Assembly: GCA_003020945.1 (NCBI GenBank)
Contig: PXRU01000006.1
Coordinates: forward strand, 16,807-80,806
Length of the DNA: 64,000 bases
Direction of reading: 5' to 3'
Source: Halobacteriales archaeon QS_6_71_20
Lineage (GTDB): Archaea > Halobacteriota > Halobacteria > Halobacteriales > Haloferacaceae
The position numbers were made by a program, and so were the translations under genes. Under the pieces are notes generated by a model. That model did no database searches. It saw nothing but the letters and a program-made list of their open reading frames with translations, and was not told the DNA's origin. This document shows positions 18,067-26,393 of this stretch, one piece after another (within the stretch, counting starts at the first letter, position 1; the number at the start of each line of letters is the position of its first letter).

Positions 18067-18633
18067 TCAGGGCATGTACCGCACGACGACGACGCCGGGC
18101 GCCGACCGGACCTCGACGCGGTTCGCGCCGAGGCGGGCCGCATGAGTGCGCCTGGCGTCGGCGTCGTCGAGTACGTCCGCCACGGCCCGTGCGGTGTCGT
18201 CCTCGGGGACGGTGATGACGTGGAGTTCGCCGGAGCCGGCGCGCTCGGTGCGGACGAGTTCGCCGACGGCCTGCCCCTCGGCGACGTCGAGCGACTGCCG
18301 GGTGGGGGGTTCGTCGCTCTCCTCGACGGCGATCCGGCGACGCTCGCCGATGTCGACGAGCTGCCAGGAGATGTTCATCGGCGGGTCGGGCGCGACGACG
18401 CCCTCCACCGCGTCGCCCTCCTCGACGCCGGGGTTCGAGGAGAGGGTGTGGACCTGTCCCGACGCCACGTCGCGCAGCACCGCCGAGGCGTCGTCGGCGT
18501 GGGTGACGAGGAAGGTGCCCGCCCGCTCGCCGTCGTCGGTGTCGGCCGGGCCGGCGTCGCCGCCGGCGCTCGCGGACTTGAGCGCGTCGCGGATCGCGTC
18601 CATCTCCGAGCCGTCCGGATCGCGGTCTGTCAT
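18067..18633 (-). CDS. Haloarchaeal conserved protein (probably DUF5812)
   Basis: A 188-residue protein. After an acidic N-terminal tail, the conserved block GTFLVTHADDASAVLRDV continues into VHTLSSNPGVEEGDAVEGVV and PPMNISWQLVDIGERR, a beta-rich domain I associate from memory with the haloarchaea-restricted family DUF5812. A second half (GELHVITVPEDDTARAVADV to VVVRYMP) looks like a separate alpha/beta unit. There is no signal peptide or membrane segment. The function is unknown. It stands alone, with repeats on its upstream side. Confidence 0.75.
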   Translation of the reverse strand: MTDRDPDGSEMDAIRDALKSASAGGDAGPADTDDGERAGTFLVTHADDASAVLRDVASGQVHTLSSNPGVEEGDAVEGVVAPDPPMNISWQLVDIGERRRIAVEESDEPPTRQSLDVAEGQAVGELVRTERAGSGELHVITVPEDDTARAVADVLDDADARRTHAARLGANRVEVRSAPGVVVVRYMP

Positions 18634-18855
18634 GGGCGACGGGTAGGCGAGGGGGACTTTTGCCCGTTTCGCGACCGGCGAGACGCGAGGGAGTGAAACG
18701 CCCGAGCGTCTCGGGGAGCGGCGGAGCGGTCCTGTGCTGCTCCGCCCACCGAAAAGGCGAGACGTGAGGGAGTGAGACGACCGAGCGTCTCGGGGGAGCG
18801 GCGCAGCGAGACGCGACCGAGGCGGACGGGACCGCGAACCGCGCGACCGCCCGGC
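18634..18855. repeat. Two copies of a 79-bp intergenic repeat
   Basis: No gene is evident. GCGAGACGCGAGGGAGTGA begins at 18678 and a near-identical copy at 18757, 79 bases apart. On the reverse strand the unit contains GTGGGCGGAGCAGCACAGGA, matching the 79-bp array at 41029-41265, so both belong to one dispersed family. Confidence 0.7.
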
Positions 18856-19386
18856 TCAGCGCCGCAGTCGGTGGACGAGGAGGATCGACAGCCCGCCGAC
18901 GGTCGGGAACGCGAGGCCCGCGACCGGCGGGAGCGCGGTTCGGCCGGCCCCGACGACGGCGCCGGCGTACAGCAGGATCAGGAAGCCGTACCCCGACGCC
19001 GCCACCCCGGCGTCGTACCCCGGCCTCCGCGCCGCGCCGCGGCGCCGCGAGCGGGCGACCAGCAGGACGGGGACGACGGTCGGGCCGACGGCGCCGAGTC
19101 CGACGAGCACGTAGAACGCACGGACGATCGAGAACCGGGCCTCCGCGGTCGCGCCGAACAGCGTCACCAGCGCGAGCCCGAACAGCAGCGTCAACAGCAG
19201 CGCCGCGAGCCCGCCGACGACGACGTACGACTTGCACACCAGCGAGTCGGTCGCGCGGAAGGCGTACGGGAACGCGCCGAACACGCCGCCGTACTCCTCG
19301 CCGTCCCCGGGATCGCCGGTCGGGTTCGCGCCGCCGTCCGCGCCGGACGCGGACACCGTCTCGGGCGTCCCTTCGGCGTCTGTCAT
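18856..19386 (-). CDS. Small membrane protein, four predicted helices
   Basis: A 176-residue membrane protein from the ATG at 19386 (MTDAEGTPETVS). An acidic cytoplasmic tail of about 55 residues is followed by hydrophobic stretches: SYVVVGGLAALLLTLLFGLA, AFYVLVGLGAVGPTVVPVLL, YGFLILLYAGAVVGAG and AFPTVGGLSILLVHRL. A basic loop (ARSRRRGAARR) sits between helices 2 and 3. No family is recognised; it resembles DUF-type haloarchaeal integral proteins. It is divergent from the glucose-6-phosphate isomerase gene, with 127 bases between starts. Confidence 0.7.
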   Translation of the reverse strand: MTDAEGTPETVSASGADGGANPTGDPGDGEEYGGVFGAFPYAFRATDSLVCKSYVVVGGLAALLLTLLFGLALVTLFGATAEARFSIVRAFYVLVGLGAVGPTVVPVLLVARSRRRGAARRPGYDAGVAASGYGFLILLYAGAVVGAGRTALPPVAGLAFPTVGGLSILLVHRLRR

Positions 19387-19513
19387 CGGCGAGCGTTGGA
19401 CCGGGGCGTGGTTAAGCGCCGCGCCCCCGGACCGTCGCCGTTCGGTCGAGGGGGGCGCCGCCGGGTCGCGGGCGGACGGCAGGGTTTTGCCGCCGGCGGA
19501 CCGCCGACCGTAC

Positions 19514-20797
19514 ATGTACGTCGACATCGGGAACGCGCTCGGGGGCGACCTCGGCCTGGAGCGGGCCGACCTCGACGCGCTCGACGAGCGGGTCGCCGAC
19601 GCTCACGACCGCATCGAGCGCGGTCGCGCCGACGGCGAACACGGCTACGCCGCGTTGAACCTCCCCGAGACGTGCGACACCGCGCCGATCCGCCGGGCCG
19701 CCGACGGCTTCGACCCCGACCACCTCCTCACGGTCGGCATCGGCGGGAGCGCCCTCGGCGCGGCCACCCTCACCGACGCGCTCGGCGCGGGCGTCGACTG
19801 CCGCTACCTCGACAACGTCGACCCGGCGTGGGTGCGGGAGGTCGTCGACGACATCGACCTCTCGGAGACGGTCGTGAACGTCGTCTCGCGGTCGGGGACC
19901 ACCGCAGAGACGCTGTCGAACTTCCTGGTCGTCCGCGAGGCGATGGCGTCGGCGGGCGTCGACTGGACCGAGCGGACCGTCGTCACGACCGGCGAGTCGG
20001 GGAACCTCCGGGCGATGGCCGACGAGCACGGGCTGCCGGCGCTTGCCGTTCCCGACGGCGTTCCCGGGCGCTTCTCGGCGCTGTCGACCGTGGGACTGTT
20101 CGCGGCGGCGGTCGCGGACCTCGACCTCGACGCCGTGCTCGCGGGCGCGGCCGACGAGGCCGACCGCCTCGCCGGCTCGCTGTTCGAGTCGCCGGCGTAC
20201 GCCTACGGCGCGACGACGTACGCGCTGGCCGAGCGGGGGGCGACGACGAACGCGACGATGCCGTACGCCGAGTCGCTGGAGCGGTTCGCCGAGTGGTTCG
20301 CACAGCTGTGGGCGGAATCGCTGGGGAAGGAGGGGACGGGACAGACGCCCGCCCGCGCGCTCGGCGCGACCGACCAGCACAGCCAGCTCCAGCTGTACCG
20401 CGCCGGACCCGCCGACAAGCTGGTGACGCTCGTGCGCCCCCGGGAGAGTGGCGACGTTGGCATCCCCGACACCGACCTGGAGGGGCTGTCGTACCTCGGC
20501 GGCGCCTCGCTGGGCGAGCTCGTGGACGCGGAGTTCCGCGCGACGGAGGCGAGCCTCGCGGCCGCCGGCCGCGAGAACGTCCGGATCGAGGTCGACCGCG
20601 TCGACGAGCGGGGCCTCGGCGAGCTCCTCTACGGGATGGAGGCCGCCTGCGTGCTGTACGGCGAGCTCGCGGGCGTCGAGACGTTCACTCAGCCCGCCGT
20701 CGAGTGGGGGAAGCGGGCGGCCCGCGGGCTGCTCGGCGGCGGCGACTTCCCGGAGGCCGACGCCGTGACCGGGAAGCGCCGGCTGGAGGTGGAGTGA
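19514..20797 (+). CDS. pgi: Glucose-6-phosphate isomerase
   Basis: Pgi interconverts glucose 6-phosphate and fructose 6-phosphate in central carbon metabolism and gluconeogenesis. The 427-residue protein carries the SIS-domain phosphosugar motifs: LLTVGIGGSALGA at the first nucleotide-like fold, VSRSGTTAETL, and the catalytic region GQTPARALGATDQHSQLQLY, which contains the conserved Gln-His. The length is close to short archaeal/bacterial forms. The start is the ATG at 19514, and one base separates its stop from the following protease gene start, so they are co-transcribed. No unusual features. Confidence 0.96.
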   Translation: MYVDIGNALGGDLGLERADLDALDERVADAHDRIERGRADGEHGYAALNLPETCDTAPIRRAADGFDPDHLLTVGIGGSALGAATLTDALGAGVDCRYLDNVDPAWVREVVDDIDLSETVVNVVSRSGTTAETLSNFLVVREAMASAGVDWTERTVVTTGESGNLRAMADEHGLPALAVPDGVPGRFSALSTVGLFAAAVADLDLDAVLAGAADEADRLAGSLFESPAYAYGATTYALAERGATTNATMPYAESLERFAEWFAQLWAESLGKEGTGQTPARALGATDQHSQLQLYRAGPADKLVTLVRPRESGDVGIPDTDLEGLSYLGGASLGELVDAEFRATEASLAAAGRENVRIEVDRVDERGLGELLYGMEAACVLYGELAGVETFTQPAVEWGKRAARGLLGGGDFPEADAVTGKRRLEVE

Positions 20798-20798
20798 G

Positions 20799-21542
20799 GT
20801 GAGCGCACGGCTCGGACCGCCGGAGGGCGACGTCGAACCTCGGGCGCTCGCGGTGCGGGGCGGGCAGGCCGTGCTTTCGGTGGCGGCGAGTCTCGTCGCC
20901 GCGGCCGCGCTCGTGCCCGCGTTCGAGTCGGTCGCGCTCGCGGTCGGGTTCGCCGACGGGTCGGCGGCGACGGCGGTGTTCACGACCGTCGGCAACGCCG
21001 CCGGCTTCGGGGTCGCCGGAGTCGTCTTCCTGCTGTACGCGGGCGACCTCGACCTGCTGCGGGCGCGGGTTCCCACCCGCCGGGACGCCGCCGTCGCCGC
21101 GGCTGGGGCCGCCGCGCTGATCCTCGCGGGGTACGGGATCGTCGCCGCGTTCTCGGCCGCGGGGCTGGCGCCGAGCACGAACCGCGCGCTGGAGAACCCG
21201 CCCGCGTACTTCCTGGCGATGGTCCCCCTGTCGTTTCTCACCGTCGCCGTGGGGGAGGAACTCCTCTTCCGCGGCGTCGTCCAGGGGGAGCTGAGACGGG
21301 CGGTCGGTCCCGCGGGCGCGGTCGCGGGAGCGTCGCTGCTGTTCGGCCTGCTGCACTACGTCGCGGGCGCCGGAACGCCCACACAGCGGCTCGTCTACGT
21401 CGCCGTCGCCGCGATGCTGGGCGTCGTGCTCGGCGCGCTGTACGAGTACACGGGGAACCTCGTCGTCCCGGTCGTCGTCCACGGCGCGTACAACGCCGTC
21501 CAGTTCCTCGTGCAGTACCTCTCGGCGACCGGAACCGTGTGA
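20799..21542 (+). CDS. CPBP-family intramembrane metalloprotease
   Basis: A 247-residue integral membrane protein with about eight helices. It has the three motifs of the CPBP (CAAX protease/bacteriocin-processing, Abi) family: EELLFRG (motif 1), FGLLHYV (motif 2) and HGAYNAVQF (motif 3), which supply Glu and His metal ligands within the membrane. The GTG start is one base after the pgi stop. The substrate is unknown; family members process prenylated or membrane peptides. It is convergent with nob1. Confidence 0.92.
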   Translation: MSARLGPPEGDVEPRALAVRGGQAVLSVAASLVAAAALVPAFESVALAVGFADGSAATAVFTTVGNAAGFGVAGVVFLLYAGDLDLLRARVPTRRDAAVAAAGAAALILAGYGIVAAFSAAGLAPSTNRALENPPAYFLAMVPLSFLTVAVGEELLFRGVVQGELRRAVGPAGAVAGASLLFGLLHYVAGAGTPTQRLVYVAVAAMLGVVLGALYEYTGNLVVPVVVHGAYNAVQFLVQYLSATGTV

Positions 21543-21641
21543 GCCGCGGGTCGAACGGGAGGGAGTCGGGGACGGGGGGCTCGTTGCGAGGCCGGTCCGC
21601 GCGCCGGACGGCGTCCGACGGGCGGTCGCGGCCCCGGCCGG

Positions 21642-22100
21642 CTACGCCGGGTTCTTCCGGGTGAGGTCGCTCCCGCAGACGGGGCAGCGGTCGCGATTCT
21701 CGTCGAACGTCCGGCCGCAGCCGGCACACTGGAACCGCCACTCGCGCTCCTCGGCGATCCCGTCGCGGGCGATGACGCGCACGGAGACGTCGATGCGCTC
21801 GGCGACGTTCTGCATGGCGTAGTCGTCGGTAACGAGCGTGGCGTCGAGTTCGAAGGCGGCCGCCAGCAGCCGGAGGTCGGTGTCGGACAGCTCCGCCAGG
21901 TCGCCCGTCTCCTCGGCGGCGCGGCGCACCCGGCCGATCGCGCCGTCGTCGGGGACGTGGATATGCATCCCGGCGCCCGTCTCGGCGTCGAACCGGAGCG
22001 CCGTCTCGCCGGTGAGCTCCGACTGCACCGCCGGAACGGAGGCCGTCCGATCGTCGGTGTCGTAATCGTGAATGAACGCCGAGGAGTCGAGGACTTCCAT
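21642..22100 (-). CDS. nob1: Ribosome biogenesis endonuclease Nob1-like (PIN plus zinc ribbon)
   Basis: A 152-residue protein combining a PIN nuclease domain (MEVLDSSAFIHDYD at the start, then LSDTDLRLLAAAFELDATLVTDDY) with a C-terminal zinc ribbon (CAGCGRTFDENRDRCPVCGSDL). This architecture is the archaeal Nob1, which cuts the 3' end of pre-16S rRNA. The acidic residues of the PIN site are present. Its start overlaps by one base the stop of the upstream PRC-barrel gene, so both are in one operon, an arrangement consistent with a ribosome or RNA-processing role for the small neighbour. Confidence 0.93.
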   Translation of the reverse strand: MEVLDSSAFIHDYDTDDRTASVPAVQSELTGETALRFDAETGAGMHIHVPDDGAIGRVRRAAEETGDLAELSDTDLRLLAAAFELDATLVTDDYAMQNVAERIDVSVRVIARDGIAEEREWRFQCAGCGRTFDENRDRCPVCGSDLTRKNPA

Positions 22101-22345
22101 TACGTGCGGACGACGATGTAGTCTTTCACCGCCTGGACGTCGCCGACGGGGACGTGGAACCGGCCGGACTCGTCGCGGTCGAACGGCACCTGCGCCGGCG
22201 AGAGCTCCTCGTTCGGCGTGATCAGGAGGTCCGACAGCGCCCCCGTCTTCAGGTCCATCGTGATGTTGTACAGCATGCCCAACTCGGTGCCGTCGGTGCC
22301 CATGACGGCCTTTCCCGAGAGGTTCTCGGCGAGGATGTCTGCCAT
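22100..22345 (-). CDS. PRC-barrel domain protein
   Basis: An 81-residue protein that is a single PRC-barrel: MADILAENLSGKAVMGTDG, then LGMLYNITMDLKTGALSDLL and FHVPVGDVQAVKDYIVV. The beta-barrel is related to RimM and photosynthetic reaction-centre H domains, and small archaeal versions are associated with RNA metabolism. The stop overlaps the nob1 start by one base. The family and operon context suggest a role in ribosome maturation or RNA processing; the biochemical activity is not known. Confidence 0.92.
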   Translation of the reverse strand: MADILAENLSGKAVMGTDGTELGMLYNITMDLKTGALSDLLITPNEELSPAQVPFDRDESGRFHVPVGDVQAVKDYIVVRT

Positions 22346-22586
22346 GTCTCTGTCGATTCGACGCGTCGCTAATAAACGCCACGCCGGCGTCCGACGCGGG
22401 ACTGACGGGTCGCCGCCCGAGCGGGCCGTCTCCGGGGGATGGCGGGCCCTGCTTGGACCGACGGGCTGTCCGCGGAAGGCCGACCCGTCGGCGGTTCCTC
22501 CGCCGTCGGCGGAGTCGAAGCCCTTACCTCGCGTCCCCGTTCAGGACCGATAGGAACCGTTCTCCGCCGCAGCGAGGGATTCAGCC

Positions 22587-24401
22587 ATGTCAGATACGAA
22601 CTCGAACGCCGACGCATCGATCGACGCCGGCTCGCTGCGCACCCCCATCGTGGCGGTGCTGGGCCACGTCGACCACGGAAAGACGACGCTGCTGGACCGG
22701 ATCCGCGGCTCCGCCGTCCAGGAGGGGGAGGCCGGGGCGATCACCCAGCACATCGGCGCGACCGCGGTCCCCCTGGACACCATCTCGGAGATGGCCGGCG
22801 GCCTCGTCGACCCGACGGACTTCGACCTCCCCGGCCTGCTGTTCATCGACACGCCGGGCCACCACTCCTTCTCGACGCTGCGCTCGCGGGGCGGCGCGCT
22901 CGCCGACATCGCGGTGCTGGTCGTCGACGTCAACGACGGCTTCCAGCCCCAGACCGAGGAGGCGATCCGGATCCTCAAGCGCACCGGGACGCCGTTCGTC
23001 GTCGCCGCCAACAAGGTGGACACGACGCCCGGGTGGAACCCGCGGGACGGCGAGCCGATCCGGCGGTCGCTGGAGGCGCAGTCCGACCGCGCGGAGAGCC
23101 GCCTCAACGAGAACCTCTACGAGCTGATCGGCGACCTCTCGGAGGCCGGCTTCTCGGCGGACTTCTACTGGCGCGTGCAGGAGTTCCGGTCGAACATCGG
23201 CGTCGTCCCGCTCTCGGCGCTGACGAGCGAGGGGGTCCCCGACCTCCTCACCGTGCTCATGGGGCTGTCCCAGCGGTACATGCGCGACGAGATGTCCGTC
23301 GACGCGGGCGGGCCGGGCGTCGGCACGGTGCTGGAGGTGAAAGACGAGCAGGGGTTCGGCGCGACGGTGGACGTGGTGCTGTACGACGGCGTCGTCCGCG
23401 AGGGCGACACGGTCGTCGTCGGCGGCCGCGACGACCCGATCGTGACGGAGGTGCGCGCGCTGTTACAGCCCCGCCCGAACGCCGAGATCCGCACCGAGAA
23501 GCGGTTCGAGCGGGTCGAGGAGGTCCGCGCGGCCGCCGGCGTGAAGATCGCCGCGCCGGACCTCGACGACGCGATGTCGGGCGCGCCGCTGCGGGTCGTT
23601 CGCGGCGACGATGTCGAGTCCGTCGAGGAGGAGGTGCGCGAGGAACTCGCGAGGATCGAGGTCGACACCGCCGAGGATGGCGTCGTGGTGAAGGCGGACA
23701 CGCTCGGGAGCCTGGAGGCGATGGCCGACGCGCTGGAGGAGGCGGAGGTGCCGATCCTCCGGGCGGAGGTGGGCGACGTCGCCCCGCGAGACGTGACCGT
23801 CGCGGAGACGGCCAACGAGGAGCGTCACCGGGTGATCCTCGGGTTCAACGTCGACGTGCTCCCCGACGCCGAGGAGGCGCTGGAGCACCGCGGCGCCCGC
23901 CTGTTCGACGACGACGTGATCTACCGGCTCGTCGAGGAGTACGAGGGGTACGTCGACGAGCTGGAGCGCGCCCAGCAGGAGACGGTGCTCGACAAGATCA
24001 CCCGACCGGCCCGCTTCCGCATCCTGCAGGACCACACGTTCCGCCAGAACGACCCCGCGGTCGTCGGCGTCGAGGTGGTCTCCGGCACCGTCCAGAACAA
24101 CCGCGCCGTCGCCAAGTTCGACGGGAGCGAGCCCGAGCGCGTCGGCACCCTCTCGGGCATCCAACACCAGGGCGACGACGTCGACGAGGCGCGGGCCGGC
24201 GAGCGCGTCTCCGTCGCCGTCGACGGGCCGACCGTCGGCCGCCAGATCGAGGAGGGCGACGAGCTGTGGATCGAACTGCCCGAGAAACACGCGAAGATCC
24301 TCGAACAGGAGCTCGCCGGCGAGATCCGCGCCGACGAGATCGAGGCGCTGAAGGCGTACCTGGAGAAGCGCCGGAAGACGGACCCGTTTTGGGGGAAGTA
24401 G
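22587..24401 (+). CDS. infB: Translation initiation factor aIF5B (IF2-like GTPase)
   Basis: aIF5B promotes ribosomal subunit joining during initiation. The 604-residue protein has the GTPase G1 motif GHVDHGKT near residue 27, G3 DTPGH near residue 91, and the NKVD G4 motif (VAANKVDTTPGWN). Domain II follows, then the third domain and the C-terminal segment (FWGK at the end). The long eukaryotic N-terminus is absent, as normal in archaea. It is preceded by 240 bases with no gene I can support. No neighbours overlap. Confidence 0.97.
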   Translation: MSDTNSNADASIDAGSLRTPIVAVLGHVDHGKTTLLDRIRGSAVQEGEAGAITQHIGATAVPLDTISEMAGGLVDPTDFDLPGLLFIDTPGHHSFSTLRSRGGALADIAVLVVDVNDGFQPQTEEAIRILKRTGTPFVVAANKVDTTPGWNPRDGEPIRRSLEAQSDRAESRLNENLYELIGDLSEAGFSADFYWRVQEFRSNIGVVPLSALTSEGVPDLLTVLMGLSQRYMRDEMSVDAGGPGVGTVLEVKDEQGFGATVDVVLYDGVVREGDTVVVGGRDDPIVTEVRALLQPRPNAEIRTEKRFERVEEVRAAAGVKIAAPDLDDAMSGAPLRVVRGDDVESVEEEVREELARIEVDTAEDGVVVKADTLGSLEAMADALEEAEVPILRAEVGDVAPRDVTVAETANEERHRVILGFNVDVLPDAEEALEHRGARLFDDDVIYRLVEEYEGYVDELERAQQETVLDKITRPARFRILQDHTFRQNDPAVVGVEVVSGTVQNNRAVAKFDGSEPERVGTLSGIQHQGDDVDEARAGERVSVAVDGPTVGRQIEEGDELWIELPEKHAKILEQELAGEIRADEIEALKAYLEKRRKTDPFWGK

Positions 24402-24569
24402 CTCTCGTCGCGTCCACGGGTCCCGTGGCTCGACGCGACGGGAACACGAGTTCGTCTCCGACTGTGATCCCGGGAGCGGTGACGGCCATCCGACGAATAC
24501 GTCGTCTCGGTCGGTCCACCCGTAACGTATTTTATGGCTTCCATCGTACCTCTGAACCGGTGAGAGTCG

Positions 24570-24830
24570 ATGAGTGTTCGAGATCCCTCCAGCGACAGCC
24601 TCGAACGGACGGTCACCCGTTCCGGCATCGCGCCGCCGACGAAGTACGACCTCCTGCTGGCCGCCGTCCCGATACTCCTGCTGGCCGGGACGCTCGGCGG
24701 GAAGCTGCTGTCGCTGCCGACGCCGGCGGGGGCCGGTCTCGGATCGCTCGCGGCCGCGGTGCTCGTCGGCTACGGGCTGTTCGTCGCCTCCCCGGTCGAC
24801 TGTGAGGCGAGTCGCGAGGACGGTCGGTAG
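24570..24830 (+). CDS. Small two-helix membrane protein
   Basis: An 86-residue protein (MSVRDPSSDSLERT) with two hydrophobic stretches: YDLLLAAVPILLLAGTLGG and GLGSLAAAVLVGYGLFVAS. The tail (CEASREDGR) is polar. A TATA-like TATTTTAT lies at 24527-24534, about 40 bases before the ATG, implying a short leader. No characterised family is recognised; such small membrane proteins are common in haloarchaea. It follows aIF5B by about 170 bases on the same strand but is probably separately transcribed. Confidence 0.65.
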   Translation: MSVRDPSSDSLERTVTRSGIAPPTKYDLLLAAVPILLLAGTLGGKLLSLPTPAGAGLGSLAAAVLVGYGLFVASPVDCEASREDGR

Positions 24831-24891
24831 ATCGCCGTCCCATAACGGTTCCGGCGGCGAAGCCGCAAAGGATCGAGTTCTCGGAGCGTCG

Positions 24892-25272
24892 CTACCGCGC
24901 CGTCGGTTCGAGGTCGTCGCCCACCGCCGACATGACCTGCACGGCGGCGCTGGCGGCCAGGCCCTTCGCGACCTCGTCGCGGTCCTCGTCGTCGAGGCCG
25001 GCCTCCACGTCCTCGATGTCGGGCGCGAACCCGGCCGAGACGGCGTGACCGACCGGGGGCTGGACCGCGACGGTCGCCTGCGGCCCGTCGGTGCCGTAGG
25101 AGAGTTCGGAGCCGACGGCGTAGCCGTCGGGTAGGTACGACTCGGTGCGGGTGACGATGTTGGCGACCGTGCGTCGCAGGGCCTTCTTCTGGTCGGGGGT
25201 GAGGTCGACCTCCGCCGGCTGGCCCGCGTCGACGACGCCGGGTGCCCCCGCGTAGGGGTTGTTGCCGTTCAT
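24892..25272 (-). CDS. Haloarchaeal conserved protein (probably DUF5811)
   Basis: A 126-residue soluble protein from the ATG at 25272 (MNGNNPYAGAPGVVDAG). The central region (VDLTPDQKKALRRTVANI and TRTESYLPDGYAVGSEL) and the C-terminal helix (DEVAKGLAASAAVQVMSAVG) match from memory a haloarchaea-only family, DUF5811. The start at 25305 would add 11 residues. An element CTTTTATG 30-38 bases upstream of 25272 serves as TATA. The function is unknown; it is universal in the group and small, suggesting a housekeeping role, but no motif indicates chemistry. Confidence 0.8.
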   Translation of the reverse strand: MNGNNPYAGAPGVVDAGQPAEVDLTPDQKKALRRTVANIVTRTESYLPDGYAVGSELSYGTDGPQATVAVQPPVGHAVSAGFAPDIEDVEAGLDDEDRDEVAKGLAASAAVQVMSAVGDDLEPTAR

Positions 25273-25431
25273 CAGATACACCTCCGCTTTGCGGCTTTCG
25301 CTCATAAAAGCGTCGGCGATGGAAGTCGCGGGGAGACGGGCGAGACGGGTCACATCCGCCGAACTGGGCCGAACAGGTCGTGCTGACGCCCGCCGCTCGT
25401 CTCCTCGGGTTCGACGATCGGCGCGTCTGCC

Positions 25432-25914
25432 TCAGGCGATCGACTCGCTCTCGCCGTAGGCCGCGACGACGACGGCCGCGGTGTGGGCCCCCTCGTCCGT
25501 TCCCGCGGTCGCCAGGCGCGTTCCCTCGGCGTCGAACGTCCAGTCGCGGAGGTCGCGGCCGGCGGCCAGCCCCTCGAGCACGGTGTCGCGGACGGCGTCG
25601 CGGTCGGCGCCGTCGGCCTCGTAGAACAGCCCCGGGCCGGGGCCGGTCGCCCACGCGAGGCCGGCCGTGACGCGGTCGGTCTCGTGTGCGTCGCCGGGAC
25701 TGGCCGACGCGTGCGCCCGGACGACCGTGAGACGGTCGCCGGGCGGACCCAGGTCCGGCGCGGTGCCGGCGACCCGGACCGTCGCGTCGGCGGGGACGAC
25801 CGAGGAGACGGTCACGAGGTTGAAGTCGCCGACGCCGGCGTCGGCGAGCGCGGCGTCGCGGGCGGCCAGCTCGGTCGGGCCGTGGCCGACGCCGTCGACG
25901 ACGTGGATCTCCAT
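25432..25914 (-). CDS. pdaD: Pyruvoyl-dependent arginine decarboxylase
   Basis: PdaD makes agmatine from arginine, a step towards polyamines and the agmatidine modification of tRNA-Ile. The 160-residue proenzyme self-cleaves between the two serines of NLVTVSSVVP (Ser37-Ser38) to form the pyruvoyl group. The preceding TELAARDAALADAGVGDFN region and C-terminal TAAVVVAAYGES match the family. The length is normal. It stands alone; upstream (25915-26393) is a repeat array. The start is ATG (MEIHVVDGVGHG). Confidence 0.93.
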   Translation of the reverse strand: MEIHVVDGVGHGPTELAARDAALADAGVGDFNLVTVSSVVPADATVRVAGTAPDLGPPGDRLTVVRAHASASPGDAHETDRVTAGLAWATGPGPGLFYEADGADRDAVRDTVLEGLAAGRDLRDWTFDAEGTRLATAGTDEGAHTAAVVVAAYGESESIA

Positions 25915-26393
25915 GTCGGAGGACGGGGGCGGGGAGGAAAGTGCGTGTCGGATGCGAGGCGCGAGCGAGCGAAGCGAGCGAGCGCCTCGACGAACCGGCG
26001 GCGAGGTCTCCGTGCCGAGCCGCCCACTGAGATCGGTCATATGAGAGGCGCGAGCGAGCGCCTCGATTAAACGGCGGCGAGGTCTCCGGGCCGAGCCGCC
26101 CACTGAGATCGGTCATATGCGAGGCGCAAGCGAACGAAGTGAGCGAACGCCTCGGAAAGCGGCGGCGAAGTCCGAAGGGCTGAGCCGCCCACTGAGATCG
26201 GTCATGTGCGAGTGAAGCGAGCGAGCGCCTCGACCAAACGGCGTTCGAAAATCGCGCGGCGGTTTTCGAGCTCACGAGACCAGCGGTCCCGTGAACGGCG
26301 AGCGTGTAGGCGAGCCGCCCACTGATGAGGAAGTTCGAGCGAGGCGAACGCCACGACGGGACGCGAACGGGGAGAAGCCGAAAGGCCGGGGGC
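25915..26393. repeat. Intergenic repeat array with GAGCCGCCCACTGAGATCGG motif
   Basis: No gene is supported here. The core GAGCCGCCCACTGAGATCGG recurs at 26017, 26093 and 26182, with a shortened form at 26312, giving intervals of 76, 89 and 130 bases. Units also carry GCGAGCGCCTCGA phrases. Frames open across it on both strands are repeat translations. The reverse-strand core GTGGGCGGCTC shares its beginning with the 79-bp family at 18678 and 41029. Confidence 0.75.

Noticed and set aside
22439..24805. Long frame of about 788 codons across aIF5B
   Set aside because: It is a shadow in another frame of the aIF5B gene, Arg-rich and without motifs.
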